This document shows positions 10,455 through 21,930 of a stretch of DNA of 64,000 bases, piece by piece. The notes beneath the pieces are model-generated. The model was not told where the DNA came from and ran no database searches. It saw only the letters and a program-made list of their open reading frames with translations. Source of the stretch: Gnetum montanum (taxonomy: Eukaryota; Streptophyta; Gnetopsida; Gnetales; Gnetaceae). The stretch covers positions 401,430 through 465,429 of the forward strand of contig MNCI01000273.1 in assembly GCA_015680685.1 (NCBI GenBank), read 5' to 3'. Each line of letters opens with the position of its first letter. The stretch's first letter is position 1. A program made the translations under genes and the position numbers.

Positions 10455-10784
10455 TAGGTGTGTCTGCACCTCCCTTAGTCTGGAGTCCATTTCCGAATCT
10501 AGCTATCACCTCATCAGTTAATAGTGACCCACCTAATACTAATGAAATGTACACAAATGTCTTTTCACAACAATTTGCTAGTACGTGAGTTCAAAGATAA
10601 TAATGTACAGGAAAGTGCAAATGCATATGATTTATTTATAGAAATTGCAAGGATCGACCTTATTGATTTTAAAGATCATGCAGCCACCTCCACCAACATC
10701 TACACTAAAGTGGATGCTAAATTACTTTCTTACTACTACCTGTTCATGAAAATTACTAGGGCTTCAGTGGTTAATGATATTTAA
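10455..10784 (+). other. Unrecognised coding-like segment (3' LTR copy)
   Basis: Counterpart of 450-738. An 86-codon open frame from 10524 contains FKDNNVQESANAYDLFIEI and YTKVDAKLLS, longer than in the 5' LTR because that copy has a stop. Function unknown. Confidence 0.25.
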
Positions 10785-11064
10785 CAATTGAAAACTTAAA
10801 AAATGACAATTGTATGAAGCTTTTATAGTATGAAGATCTTGGCTTTATTTTTTTAATTATTATATAGGTTGTGACTTATGAAAGAGATATTTGTAAATTT
10901 TGTAAAGACACATGCCAATACTAGCATGATTTTCTCCTAACTTCATAACTTCCTAACTTGTTGGGCAAATAATATCTCCTAACTTGTTGGGCAAGTTATA
11001 ACTTCCTTACTTGGGAGAGAAGTTACCCAAGATATTTTAAAATATCTAACTACCTATGAGACCC

Positions 11065-11072
11065 TATAAAAA
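11065..11072 (+). promoter_or_regulatory. TATA box of element A 3' LTR
   Basis: ACCCTATAAAAAGGC, same position and context as in the 5' LTR (1041-1048). Confidence 0.6.
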
Positions 11073-12284
11073 GGCTTCAGGGGTTAGAAGAAAGGGATAT
11101 CACACTTGGGTCTCACTTTGGGGTCTTGGAGGAAGATTGTAAAGAAGAAATTATGAAAGATTGCTTGTAAGATGACTTGTTAAAGACAACATTTTAGCCT
11201 CTTTGTTATAGTCATGTGAGGTATGTTTATTATTTCTTATTTTGTTTAAATTTTTTAGCTGGTGGTTTAGATAGTATCATGCTTGGCAAGTAATTTTAGG
11301 ATTTTTAAATTGCTCTTATTGTTCTTGTTGCATGATATAAAATTTCTATTAAAATTTTGTTATAGAAGAGCTTATGTTTGAAAGCCTTAAGAGAATTTTA
11401 GTAGTGAATTTTATTATTATGCAATGTATAAGAACCGCTATTGAGATTTTTGTAAGAGAGCCTCTGTGTGTAGTCAAGCCGTTAAACAATTCAATAGTCA
11501 AGAGGGTTCAAAAAATCTTTGGTATTTTGATATGAACAGAATAGCTTCTATTATCTTTAAAGTGAATCTCTGTTGTATTTCAATCATAAATTTTCAAATA
11601 TTTTGAAGGTTCTATTGAATGCAATTGTTGACATCTATTATCTAGCCAAAATAGAGTCTGGTACGTGATAGTTTAGACAGCAATTTTTGGGTAGCATAGT
11701 AGGATTGTCTTGAAGAAATTGCTTATTTGAGCCTTGGAAGTTTGAACAATTTGTAGTTATTGAATTTGGGATAGCTTTATTGTGAAGTGTTTACTCATAT
11801 CATTTTACCTTGTTTAAACATTTGGGATCTTTAGACAAATCTTCTTTCTTTTTCTCTTCTTTCTATTTCCATTGAATCTTGCTCTATTTCTAGTTTTCTT
11901 GTGGAACTATCTCTTTCTTTGGGGAAAATTAGAAGTAGATTCACAAAATTATGCTCAAATGTTTTTGCAAAAATTTATTTGTTACAAGTAGGTATTATAA
12001 GGACTGCATAGACTAAGCAATTGAACAGAATAAGAACTCTCAACAACTCACAGTACTTTGCAAAGTTGGTTGAATCTCTTTAAGATAAGTCATTTATAGT
12101 TTTACACACAATCCAATCATTTCATTTTTCACAACAGCACTCCGCAACAGGACACACACATGCTCACAATAACTACTAAGTCTATTTGGAGGTATCTGGG
12201 CCTTGGTGTTGCTAGAGACCAACAAGCACCTAAATCCTATTCAAGGACACTCGTTGGTGGTCACGTCCCAAACGATTGCCAACA

Positions 12285-12688
12285 CAAAAAAGATGGGATC
12301 TTTTAAAATTAAGTCTAAGATAAATGATGATTATTTTGAGATTGATTTAGAAAATCATGTTGGTATATCTTTTTTTTTTTAATGTTTCAAATCTTATGCA
12401 CTCTCATGGATCAATTAATGAGGAGACCATACAGGGTAGCATCAATGAGTTAAAAGGGGCTATTGATAAGTCCAAGCCTTCATTAGAGAGGAAGGTAATT
12501 GTACTCAAGAAAAGGGTAGCTTCTAGTAGTTGAGGAGCCAAGAGGCATGAATATTTAATCCATTGGGAGGATTAGTCCATAGATGATGATGTATGGGTCC
12601 ATGATACCAAACTCCATGAGCGGGAGATCACTTCAACCCTTACTTCCTTGTCCACATGAGTTCCCTTTTTGAAGGGTGGAAGAGCTAG
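12285..12688 (+). pseudogene. Chromovirus N integrase C-terminus with chromodomain
   Basis: Directly after element A the + strand reads FKIKSKINDDYFEIDLENHV then GISFFFNVSNL, the GPF-KI-KIN-DNAY end of a chromovirus (Ty3/gypsy) integrase. Further on, EYLIHWED and DDDVWV match the core of a chromodomain (Y-LVKW-G and -TWEP). In-frame stops break it. A purine tract GAAGGGTGGAAGAGC follows, and an LTR start at 12689. The chromodomain would guide insertion to marked chromatin. The upstream part of the gene was displaced by insertion of A. Confidence 0.6.
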
Positions 12689-13690
12689 TGTAGGGACACC
12701 TCTTATGATCCCATTTGTTCCTTCCCTCTATTTATGTTTATATTTTTTAGGCTAGGTGAACACATCTTGGAGTGTAAGAAGACATCTTGGATAAGACTTG
12801 AGGTTGATATAAGACATCTTAAGGTCAAAGAACATGTCTTATCAAGAGTGCAATCTTCTGGGGGAAGATGTATTATTCTTATTGTAGAAAAGACATCTTG
12901 TCCAAGACATCTCCTTCCAGGATGAGACATCATCTTCCAAAAGGAGACATCTTATTAGGATAGAAGATGTCTTCCCTGCAAGCCAGGAATTCATAGGAGA
13001 AATCTTCCCAAGATTAAAGATGACCCATACAACCAAGGAAACTTCTTGTTAGGATAGAATATGTCTTCCCTGCAAGCTAGGAATTGATAGGAGACATCTT
13101 CCCAAGACTAGAGATGATTTTTACAACCAAGGAAACTTCCAAATTCACCCATCCTAATTTGGGAAACAACTAGGATAAGTGGAAAAGGATGGAAATTTCC
13201 AAAGAGAAGGTGAGAAGCCCATAAAAAAATTGAAGAGCCTCAAGTTAAGTTAAGGAAAGGTTTTTAGGTTGCTTGTCTTCTTGTTATCCATAAATATTGA
13301 TGTAATTCATAATTGTTAATATCATGAGTAAGAAATAAAGCTCATAAGAGTAGAAATCTTAGTAGGAGAGGGTGTATTAACACATTGAGAGAGTGCAATA
13401 GATGATTGCAGCTATAAGATTAATGTGTGGTGTTTTGGCCTATGTATTCTAGTCTCTCGTATCTTACTTATGAGTTAAGATCTTAAGCCTAGGTTGTGGA
13501 AGAGATTTTCTATAGGTTGTATCTTGCATTAAGAATAGTCATTGAGTAATTATAGAGCCTTATGCTCTACATTATCAAGTGTGAAAGGTTTTGGATGTTT
13601 ATGGGTTTTGAGAATCTTGTTGTAATCTTCTAATTGAATAATTAAAGATAGCCCATTTTCTTATTTTCTAGCAAATTAATTATCTTTCAT
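12689..13690 (+). repeat. Chromovirus N 3' LTR
   Basis: Begins TGTAGGGACACC after the purine tract. It contains a GACATCT-rich block (12760-13110) with a 94-bp tandem duplication, then AT-rich sequence. The right end is uncertain, and I see no matching 5' LTR. It stops before the copia RT fragment at about 13700. Confidence 0.45.
12955..13142 (+). repeat. 94-bp tandem duplication in an LTR
   Basis: Units 12955-13048 and 13049-13142 both start TTAGGATAGAA and run through CTTCCCTGCAAG and ACAACCAAGGAAACTTC with few differences. Each holds GATGTCT/ATGTCT and GACATCT-type motifs, so the duplication multiplied them. Confidence 0.8.
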
Positions 13691-13725
13691 AAGATTTTAA
13701 TTTAGTTTGTAAAGTTGATTTAATT

Positions 13726-14600
13726 ATGGAGTTAAGTTGCTCCAACCAAGATAAGGAGGGAATCAAAATTTATCAAGCAAAATATGCAACAGTTATTTTA
13801 GAAAAGTATAAAATTAGTAAAGAGAGAAACATCAATACTCCTCTTCCTCACAACATAATTCTAAAGTATAAGGAAAACATAGCCATAGTTGATGCCACTT
13901 TGTTTAGAAGCATGATTGGAGCACTTAGATTTCTTTGTCACATTAGACCAAACCTAGAATTTGTCATCTTTCTTCTATCAAAATTCATACAAGAACCTAG
14001 AAAATCTTATCTCAACGCTCTCATCCATATGCTCAAATATGTAAAAGGCACAACAAATCACGGAATTAGTTATACTTAAGGATATGGAAAATTTCATGCT
14101 TATTCAAATGTTTATTAGTGAGGAGACAACAATGATAAAAAATCTATATTAGGTCAATAATATTCCATGTAAATAATGCAATATATTGGAAGCCAAAAAA
14201 TAAACATCCATCGGTCTTTAAACTTGTGAAGAAAAATTTATTACCATGATAGAATGTACTGAACATATCTTATGGCTAAGCAAACCCATGAATCATCTTA
14301 GTTTTCACATAGAATTTCCCATCAACTTATATTGTGACAACTCTTTAACCATACAACTCTTAGATGAACATGTTCTCCATAAAAAATCAAACATTGAAAT
14401 AAAATATTATTTTATCAAGAAAGAAGTAGAGGAGAAAATTATCAAACCATTGCATATGAATACTAATGAACAATTGGCAAACTTACTCAAAAAACCTCTA
14501 CTTCTTTATAGGCATGAGAACCTTTGCAATAGTATAGGTATTAAAACAACAACAAGGAAGGAAGACAACGAAAACATTACATACTCAGTTAACAAGTAGT
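13726..14600 (+). pseudogene. Copia-type RT C-terminus and RNase H (element O)
   Basis: The frame 13726-14079 contains GIKIYQAKYATVILEKYKI, TLFRSMIGALRFLCHIRPNL and LIHMLKYVKGTTNHGI, the end of a Ty1/copia RT. RNase H follows, with a broken YWKSKKQ-SIA-like strand near 14190, then 14246-14599: IECTEHILWLSKPMNHL, INLYCDNSLTIQL, HKKSNIEIKYYFIKKEV and NEQLANLLKKPL. D in YCDNSL is the conserved third catalytic residue; the H-RSKHIDIKYHFIR-type motif is recognisable. The N-terminal RT (with YVDD), integrase and gag are missing at the left junction. Not functional. Confidence 0.75.
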
Positions 14601-15389
14601 GCCTAATGTTGTACCCACATGAAGACAAATGTACATTAACTCAAATAATTTTTATTTATTTTTTAGTTGATGAGTGGATGTAAACTATTTTTTCTTCAAC
14701 TCATCGTTTTTGCATAAATTTATCTATTTTCACTATGGAAAATAACTTCTCAAGTTTCCAAAGTATGACCCCAATCATCTTTTGTAAATTGCAAGGCCAT
14801 ACACAAATGAAATGGCCTATTTTAAAGGAAATGAAGTTGACATTCAATTTTCTTTGCAATTTCATAATTTGTTGTATTCCTTTCTTTGCTCATTTACACA
14901 TCTATCACTAGTATCAACTTTCATTCTTAATTAAAAATTCATTATCATTATTCATTTGTGCAACCAAATTCTCAAGAAATAATTATATTAAATGCATATC
15001 AAGATTTCAATGATTCATTTTCTCATAGTCTAGAATTTCATACATTCCAAAATTATCATATCTAGAAGATCTAGAGTCAAAACTACATAAGTCAACAATT
15101 CAAGAAGAAGTTTTTAATAAAAAAAAAGTCAATTAAATTCTATTATTAATGATCTAATTTAATCACAAAATCTTAATGTTCAAATGTGTCATTTTACATA
15201 TCTTAAATAGTTACCTCTTGGTGAACATGATATGTGTTTTCTTCTCCCATCATATTTAGATACAATGTTGCTCATCATAGATCCTAAACTTCATATGATA
15301 TTGGAGAAACTTAATGAGTAATCCTTGTAAATTCAAGAGTGGCTCCAATGAATTGGTAGCATGTTTTCTATATATTCATGAAAAAACAA
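14601..15389. other. AT-rich stretch, no gene seen
   Basis: Low-complexity AT-rich sequence after the copia RNase H. It may include remnants of the O element's 3' end. No supported coding or RNA feature. Confidence 0.5.
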
Positions 15390-17170
15390 GAACATGTGTC
15401 CCTTTATGTAAATGTTAAGTTCTATATGCATCAACTACAACATATGTAAGCTTGCTTGAAAGAAATGACTTGAAAGAAACCTTGCTTGAAATCACCATGG
15501 TGGACAAAAGTAACAAGATTACACAAATGTTGATTATACTAAGCATGTTTGGAGAGTTTGTGAAATTTGGTCAGAAATAGAATTCCACATACAAGATGTG
15601 AAAAAATATCAAGAAATTTGGAACAAAAAAATAAGTTTAAAATAGTTTCATCTCAAAATCAGTTGTACACCTTGAGTTTGAAGGAAGAAGAACCAATCAC
15701 AACACTTTTATAGGATGTTTTTACACTACAAGTAGGACTTTTAAAATAAAATTGTTAGGTATCAAATGGAATAATTAAATATTTTTGTTAAGAGTTCTAC
15801 CACCATCATATGAGGTTTTCATAAAAACCATAAAGAATGACTAAAGAACTTATACTATGATGGAATTTTATGCAGAGTTCTTAAAGGAAAAAGCCTAGAT
15901 GAATGCACATAGCTTGAATATATACACAACTACTCATGCAATAGTGGAAAAGGTAGAAAATAAAAAGAAAAGATAAAGAAAAATGAGGTTTTGTCATATC
16001 TTTAAGAAAAAGCATAGTCATTACATAGTCCATTGTTATGATAATCCAATTAACCCAAAGGTCAAAGTCATGAAAAAAGAAAGGCTAATAAATTCATTAA
16101 GAATAAGGCCAATAAAATTAGTAAAAAGAATGAAAACCAAATTAATTCTAAGCTTTTTTTTTTTTTTGGTAATGTTGTAAATGAGGTAAAACCTCTCATT
16201 ATGGACTTCAATGTCCTCAACATGAGTAATGATATCTTTGATGACTTCATGTATATTGATTCTTATAACATAAAATTTTTTCTATAATTTATCCTTGTTA
16301 TCAAATGTGAAGGAAATCCTAACACCACAATACGTAAAAATTGAAGAAGGGCATTTAATAAAAATTACTAACTATGAAACTTAATAATTTTTGGTCTAAA
16401 ATTTAAAGATGTTAATGATAATAAAAAACTTGCCATAATGTTGGTTTCAATCTATCAATTAACAAATGAATATTTAAGTATTTAATTTAATAAAAATGGT
16501 CATGGTACTCCTTATTACATCATACACTATGGTAAGGAAACTTTATCCTACAGTGTATCATGCAATGGTATATTTAGAATTGTGGATTACCATGTTGAAA
16601 GATTGCATGTAACTACTATTCAAGGTCCACAAATTGAAATTGATGAATAAAGATATGATCTTTTGAGTAAGGAACTTCTATCTTTTCAAAATCTTTGTAT
16701 AAAGTTAAATAAGCAACTAAAAATGAAGGATCAAGATATTTCTTCATTAAATATAAAAATTTTAGATCTTAGAAAATAAATCTTAGATCTAAGGGCTGAG
16801 AATGAAAAACTAACCTTGTCCTATGAGCAAATCAAGGAAGAATTTACACATGCTAAACTAATAAATGAAAGGTTGGTCAAAAGAGAATAATCAATTTGAA
16901 TAGTTCTTGGGCAAGGAAGAAGTCCACATGATAAAAGTGGACTAGGATGTTGTTTACAAGTAGAAGAATCTACATAAAATCCATCCCAAAAAAAGGCTTC
17001 TCCAAAGATTAAAGTGTCAACAAGTACTACATTCCAATGAAAAGCAACTACCCTTTCAGGTGTGGTAGTAGTGAAGTAGCTTTGTGGTTGGACTATTTAT
17101 GTATATGGGTCACATCTACCCTATTGTGTGCATAGGGGTTATGCTACCAACTATGAGTTTCTTTGTCTAA
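15390..17170 (+). pseudogene. Copia-type gag remnant (element P)
   Basis: Heavily broken. Around 15780-15900 LRVLPPSYEVFIKTIKND and MEFYAELLKE match the capsid C-terminal part of copia gag. At 15983-16060 RFCHIFKKKHSHYIVHC is a CCHC-like knuckle with altered spacing. 16640-16880 gives YDLLSKELLSFQNLCIKLNK and further coiled-coil heptads. Near 16905 comes LGQGRSPHDKSGLGC, similar to the K-SGLG linker seen in plant copia polyproteins. 16670-16780 is closely related at DNA level to 47870-47970 in element D, so P and D belong to one family. No protease or pol can be followed after 17170. Confidence 0.6.
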
Positions 17171-17437
17171 AAAAAGTGATGTAGGGTAATGATCAATTGG
17201 AAATTCATTGATATGTTAACCTATATAAAATGTGTATTTAAATTTTCCATGTAATTTTGGCTCTTTATTTGTAGATCCTTGCATATGTACTTTGTAATTG
17301 TATAGATTTAAGCTCTTCTTCAAGGACATCTTATATCAAGGGTTCTTCTTCTAAGCATAATATTTAATTACATCATCTTTTTTTCCATATTCCTTTTTAG
17401 AATTTTCCTATTTATGGATAAACAAAAACTTCCAACC

Positions 17438-18620
17438 TGAATAAGTTTCCCAAATTGAACCTTTACGAAACAAAGCACACACAGAAATTTACGTGGTACC
17501 CCAACTTGGGTACTCCACACTTAGAGGGTAGATTGCAAGCACACCTCTAGACTTTATTGTCTTAAAATGTGCTTAAAGGGTCCACACCTTGTATAATCTT
17601 CAAGCCCCACTCCAAAATATTGTATTGCAACACCAATCACTCAAACCTGCAAGGTCCTATTAGGCTTGGAAATGTGGTTTCAAGGCTTCCACAACCTTTA
17701 TAACCTTGAGATCCACACTAAAGTGTTGTACCACAACACCAAAAACTAAATCTTGTAGGATCTTCATAAGCTCAAGCACATCAACCCTATAGGACAACAA
17801 GAACACAAATTATCAGGGAGAATTACAACTCAGTTTGTTGATCCTTCTATAGTTAGGTACAACACACTTGACAATGCCAAAATGATAAAAAAATGAGGAG
17901 CAATAGAAAACTTAGTGATTGCAAATGTTTATACAATGAATACAAAAAGTCTTGCACATTTCCCAATGCACATCAAATCTTCTTATAGCTATCATGTTTC
18001 TAAATCCATCTTGAAACTCATTCAATGACTAATTAATGATCAATAATGGTCATGGAAAATATCTTTCTTATGCATGAGACATCTCTCTGAATTTGACTTC
18101 AATACTGGGAAGACATCTTTATTTCTTGAAAGATGTCTTTTTGAAGTGTCCCTTCTAGAAGACATGTTTTTGGAACTAGCCTTCATTCTATAAAGATGTC
18201 TTTGCTTCGTGAAAGATATCTTTGTCTAAGAAACATGTCTTGCTATTTCTAAAGACATCTTGTTTGGGTTCACTCCAATTTTACCAAGATGTCTACTGTT
18301 TCCCAAAGACATCATTCTTCCACTTTCTTTATCTCTTGAATTCATCATTCCTTGTCCATAGCCTTGATTTTTTGCGTGCTTTGATGATGATAACTTTGCT
18401 TGCATAGTATCTAGTCCTTGTCCATGTTATTTGAATATTCATTTGAAGATCATGTGTCCTCCATTAAGATCTAAATAATTCATTCATTGTCCTATTCAAC
18501 TCAGCTTGGTTTCCCATGTACTAAGTCCTACAAATACAATAGCCACACAACCATGCAAACAACCTCTTACTCTATTTTTCTTAACATTTTGACACACACC
18601 AAAACACCCTAATAGGGCCA
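17438..18620 (-). repeat. Element C 3' LTR
   Basis: Matches 30805-32016 along its length. Ends as written on + are TGAATAAG and AGGGCCA, so the - strand LTR runs TGGCCC...TTATTCA. Block 18070-18330 holds a dense set of GACATCT/AGATGTC motifs. A purine-rich CACAAAAAATGGAGAGATTA (- strand, 18621-18640) is the likely polypurine tract. Confidence 0.75.
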
Positions 18621-21040
18621 TAATCTCTCCATTTTTTGTGATTTTTAAAACTTAATAAAATGGATTATTAATCATATACATATAATCATACTACTCTCCC
18701 CTTTTTTGAACAGCAACAAAAGGGATGAAGTGGTCAAACTTGGCTAAAGATATAAAAGAATAATAACATCCTAATAATATGTAGAGCCATGTAGCACTCA
18801 TAATCTTAAAAATATATAGTAAGCATGTATTTATCAGGTCCATGAAGAGGTGCCCCAAATTTAGGAAGAGTATAACCAAACCTTCCAAATGAAATTTAAC
18901 CTTGAAGTGAAGAAAAGGCTATGAAAATTAAGCAACCTATCTCTATAACAATAAGATACTAGTAGTGCATGGTGCTTGGAATGTTCAAATATTCTCCATC
19001 TTTGCAAAACATTAGCAAATGGGCATATCTTTATTGTGAGATAAATGTATCCATATAATGTCACAATGGAAAACCATTGATGTCAAATTCAATAGTTAGG
19101 AAGAGAAAACATGAATACCTTTCCATCAGGCTATTGCTCAAAATGTATTAAGGAATGTACATCATCTTTCAGTTAAGGCATGATTGTGGAAACTGAAAAC
19201 TACTCTTTTGAGGTCAAAAAAAAAGGAGCTACAATTAATTCAATAAGGACCACCATCAACATTAAATTTTTAAGGGCCAAAGATAGAACAAGTAGGAACA
19301 TGCATCATATCTAGTTGTCTCATTTAAAACTTACATTGCTATATGTAACTAGAGAAATTTCCATGAGAATAAGGAGGTTATGAGTGAAACATGCATTTTC
19401 TATTGTTTGTTCAAGGTAATGCAACATCCATCACCATTGATCAAAAATAAAACATGATGATTAATATAAGTTCATGTACTTCCTAAATTTCTCACGATCA
19501 AGTAAAAATAAAATTTAGCATAAAATACCAAAGATAGAGAATGTAGATACTTTGCCAAAGAAGGAATGATTATAGTCGTATTCAAAACATCAACTAGTTG
19601 CAAAAATAGGCACTTCTTCTTTCATCTTATGATTGAATATCGAATAAGGGACTATCATTTCAAAAAAAGGAGGACCAACACACAAATTGATGCTAAAGAT
19701 CAAAGATAAAAAATAACTTATCTAATAGAAACAATTGTCTGATGGTAGGTTGTATTTCTAGATACAACCAAAAAGAGATTATCAATAGAATATTTAAGCT
19801 ATGAGAAAAATATGCATAGTTTTATTTTTGTATAATACAACAAACAAAATCATTTAAAGTCCTTTTAAAGAACTAAGTATTCATATATTGTTAAATACCT
19901 TTTAAAGTCCTCATATGCAACAAATACAACCATTCAAGATTTTTCTATGCAATTTAGTGTGAAATACCTCTTGATGTCCTCTTCTTGCTCATTGTGATTC
20001 TTGGACATAGTGTCCAAAGACTCCCCCTAAATTTGTGGCCTCCAAGATGATTGCGGAGTAGGCTCCTCCTACACATGTGTTGCTTATCTTGGGCCTTTAC
20101 AAAAACACTATAACTATAGCTCAATGTTAAGCTCATTTGTGGAGATGTAGGTTTTCAACCAATGGTATTGATAGAATTTTCAAAGGTTTGTCTTATCTTA
20201 GAAATGAAAAAATCATTACAAAGACTATGAGCATAGAAATAGATCATCACAAGAATTTTAGAACAAGCATGATTGAATGCAAGAGAAGAAATCAAACTAC
20301 AATTGTTATATGATAAAGATCAAAGAGAAATGATTACAAGTGTAATTATAAATCCTCACAAAACCAATAATGTTAATATTATGAACATAAGAAATGCTCT
20401 AGATACTTCTTCCACCATTTTTGATTTAGAACATATATAATGTGGGATTTCTCATTCACTAATCGTAATAACTAGTAAGTAAAGAGATAGAGATTTACCT
20501 TGACTTACCTTGCTTGTTGATAAAACGAGAAGATTAATGGAGTTTGAACTAAGGTCCCCTATCATGAAGTACCTCATCATCCCTAGGTTCTCTTTCATTA
20601 GTTCATGTATGTCATGTATCTATTTGTTTAAGTTCCTTATGATAGAACTCTTGATCACTTTTTACATTATTTTTAGGACTCCACTTTCCTTCATTCTCAC
20701 TTATTGGTACATGCACAATTTCCTTACCTAAGCCTTTTTGACAAGACCCAGCATTAATCCTAATTTGATCATCATAGCTAAGAGCTTTCTTATTGCCATA
20801 ATTTTTACATATAAATAAAATATTATTCTTGTGATCAAAATTATCAAACCTTACTATGCTAGAGCTTGAGCTTGCATTTTCATGTGTTGCTTCCTCTAAA
20901 TTCCTTGGTTAATTTTTAGGAGTCTCTTTTTCTTGAATCTTGTTGCAATCCTTTTTATAAGAGGTTAGTTGTTGAATCTTAGCTTTTATGTCTAAGATTT
21001 CTTCTTTCACTTCAAGATGAATAGCATTTAGCTTAGAAAG
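18621..21040 (-). pseudogene. Element C internal region, distal part with end of gag
   Basis: Next to E the - strand (about 20700-21040) reads HLEVKEEILDIKAKIQQLTS then coiled-coil and Lys-rich sequence, and NAGSCQKGLGKEIVHVP, the same coiled-coil and GLG-linker region as in element P's gag. Below about 20500 only short open frames remain; one at 19954-20136 (-) is Ser/Arg rich and not recognisable. No integrase, RT or RNase H motif was found here on either strand. Confidence 0.45.
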
Positions 21041-21799
21041 TACGTGATATCACAGTCCACCGCAATGTCTATAAATAGGAAGCGGTTGTCCCTTGCTTGA
21101 CATAGACAGAATAGGAGTAGCAAAGCTCTAGCAGTTTGATCCCTCCAGAGATAGATTATTTTCCCATGTCTGCCCGCAGTGTGATGAATGTAATTGTATG
21201 ACATTCTTTATTCAAGTGTGACGTACTTCGACATGCACATGACCAGAAATAAAGATCGAGATTACTTCATCATTGCAGGATTCACTTTGTTATTTAGTTA
21301 TTTAATTGTTATTTACTGCTTTCCTAGTTAATCTCTCTCTCACCCTTATCTCCTAGAACACGGAATGAGTACGACTTGATTACGAGCATTTAAGTGTGAC
21401 TACTTGGTAACCTAGTGGCATATCTAAGATCTGCACTTGGTAATCCCAGTGGTAGTCATGCACGAAGTCCAAGATGTGTACAGATGATCAAGGAACGGAT
21501 GCTCATTGCACTTAGGTTAGATTAGATTCTTTTACCTTTTCCCTCCTAGCTTAGCTTAGTTAATATTACTTTCCATTGCCTTCAAGAGTAGCATTAGATT
21601 AGGAACACATCATAAAACTCACTCTGGACTAAACCATACATGACAATATAATACTAGTCCAGGTGGGAAGACAGTGAACTGCCACCTAAGGATAACTATC
21701 TAGGTGCCATAACTAGTTCGCCTGCGGAGTTTGATCGGATCGCGTGTGAAAACACTCGTATTTGTATGGTTGAGTGTAGGGGTATCTCGCCACTCATCA
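21041..21799 (+). repeat. Element E 5' LTR, truncated at its start
   Basis: Aligns with 28805-29563. It lacks the first ~90 bases present in the 3' LTR, that is, the GATATC palindrome array, but keeps the TATA box (TATAAATA, 21070-21077). Ends ACTCATCA. Confidence 0.8.
21070..21077 (+). promoter_or_regulatory. TATA box of element E 5' LTR
   Basis: GTCTATAAATAGGAAG, conserved in the 3' LTR at 28833-28840 and on the - strand in H (39422-39429) and I (56166-56173). Confidence 0.65.
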
Positions 21800-21800
21800 T

Positions 21801-21818
21801 TGGTGCCATTACCAGGGA
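21801..21818 (+). other. Primer-binding site of element E (Asp-tRNA type)
   Basis: TGGTGCCATTACCAGGGA, one base after the LTR end. It differs by a few transitions from the TGGCGCCGTTGCCGGGGA site of Athila elements. The C-to-T and G-to-A changes fit deamination. Confidence 0.65.
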
Positions 21819-21930
21819 CGGTGCTAGTTATCTAGATTAGTTATATCATACAAGGTCGTTGTATAGGACTTAACGATATATCTCTTAGAAAGAAGTAATT
21901 ATAAAAAGTCACATAAATTCACACACAACA

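Larger units (their letters stand above)
1..12284 (+). mobile_element. Element A: Tat-like Ty3/gypsy LTR retrotransposon, 5' end outside window
   Basis: A long element read from two related LTRs flanking a gag-protease-RT-RNase H-integrase region. The left LTR is cut by the window edge and ends at 2247. The right LTR is complete (8934-12284), begins TGTTGGCA just after a polypurine tract and ends TGCCAACA, an 8-base inverted terminus. Internal coding is on the + strand and damaged by stops, at least one frameshift and an assembly gap at 3797-4008. Integrase follows RT, so this is Ty3/gypsy rather than copia; a second RNase H of the type known from the Tat lineage supports Tat. It lies within a chromovirus whose integrase end resumes at 12285. 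The left target duplication is outside the window, so the insertion cannot be proven from flanks. Confidence 0.85.
8934..12284 (+). repeat. Element A 3' LTR (3351 bp)
   Basis: Runs from TGTTGGCA after the polypurine tract to TGCCAACA, with 8-base inverted ends. Its last 2.29 kb match 1-2247. It is unusually long because it holds host-derived pieces: an unrecognised exon (9387-9691, -), a PPR fragment (9743-9931, -), a UFD1-like fragment (9980-10162, +) and a coding-like stretch (10455-10784). A TATA box lies at 11065-11072. Confidence 0.85.

Noticed and set aside
12703-13036. Short overlapping frames on both strands in the GACATCT block
   Set aside because: They follow from repeated motifs and differ between the two tandem units. 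No protein similarity recognised.
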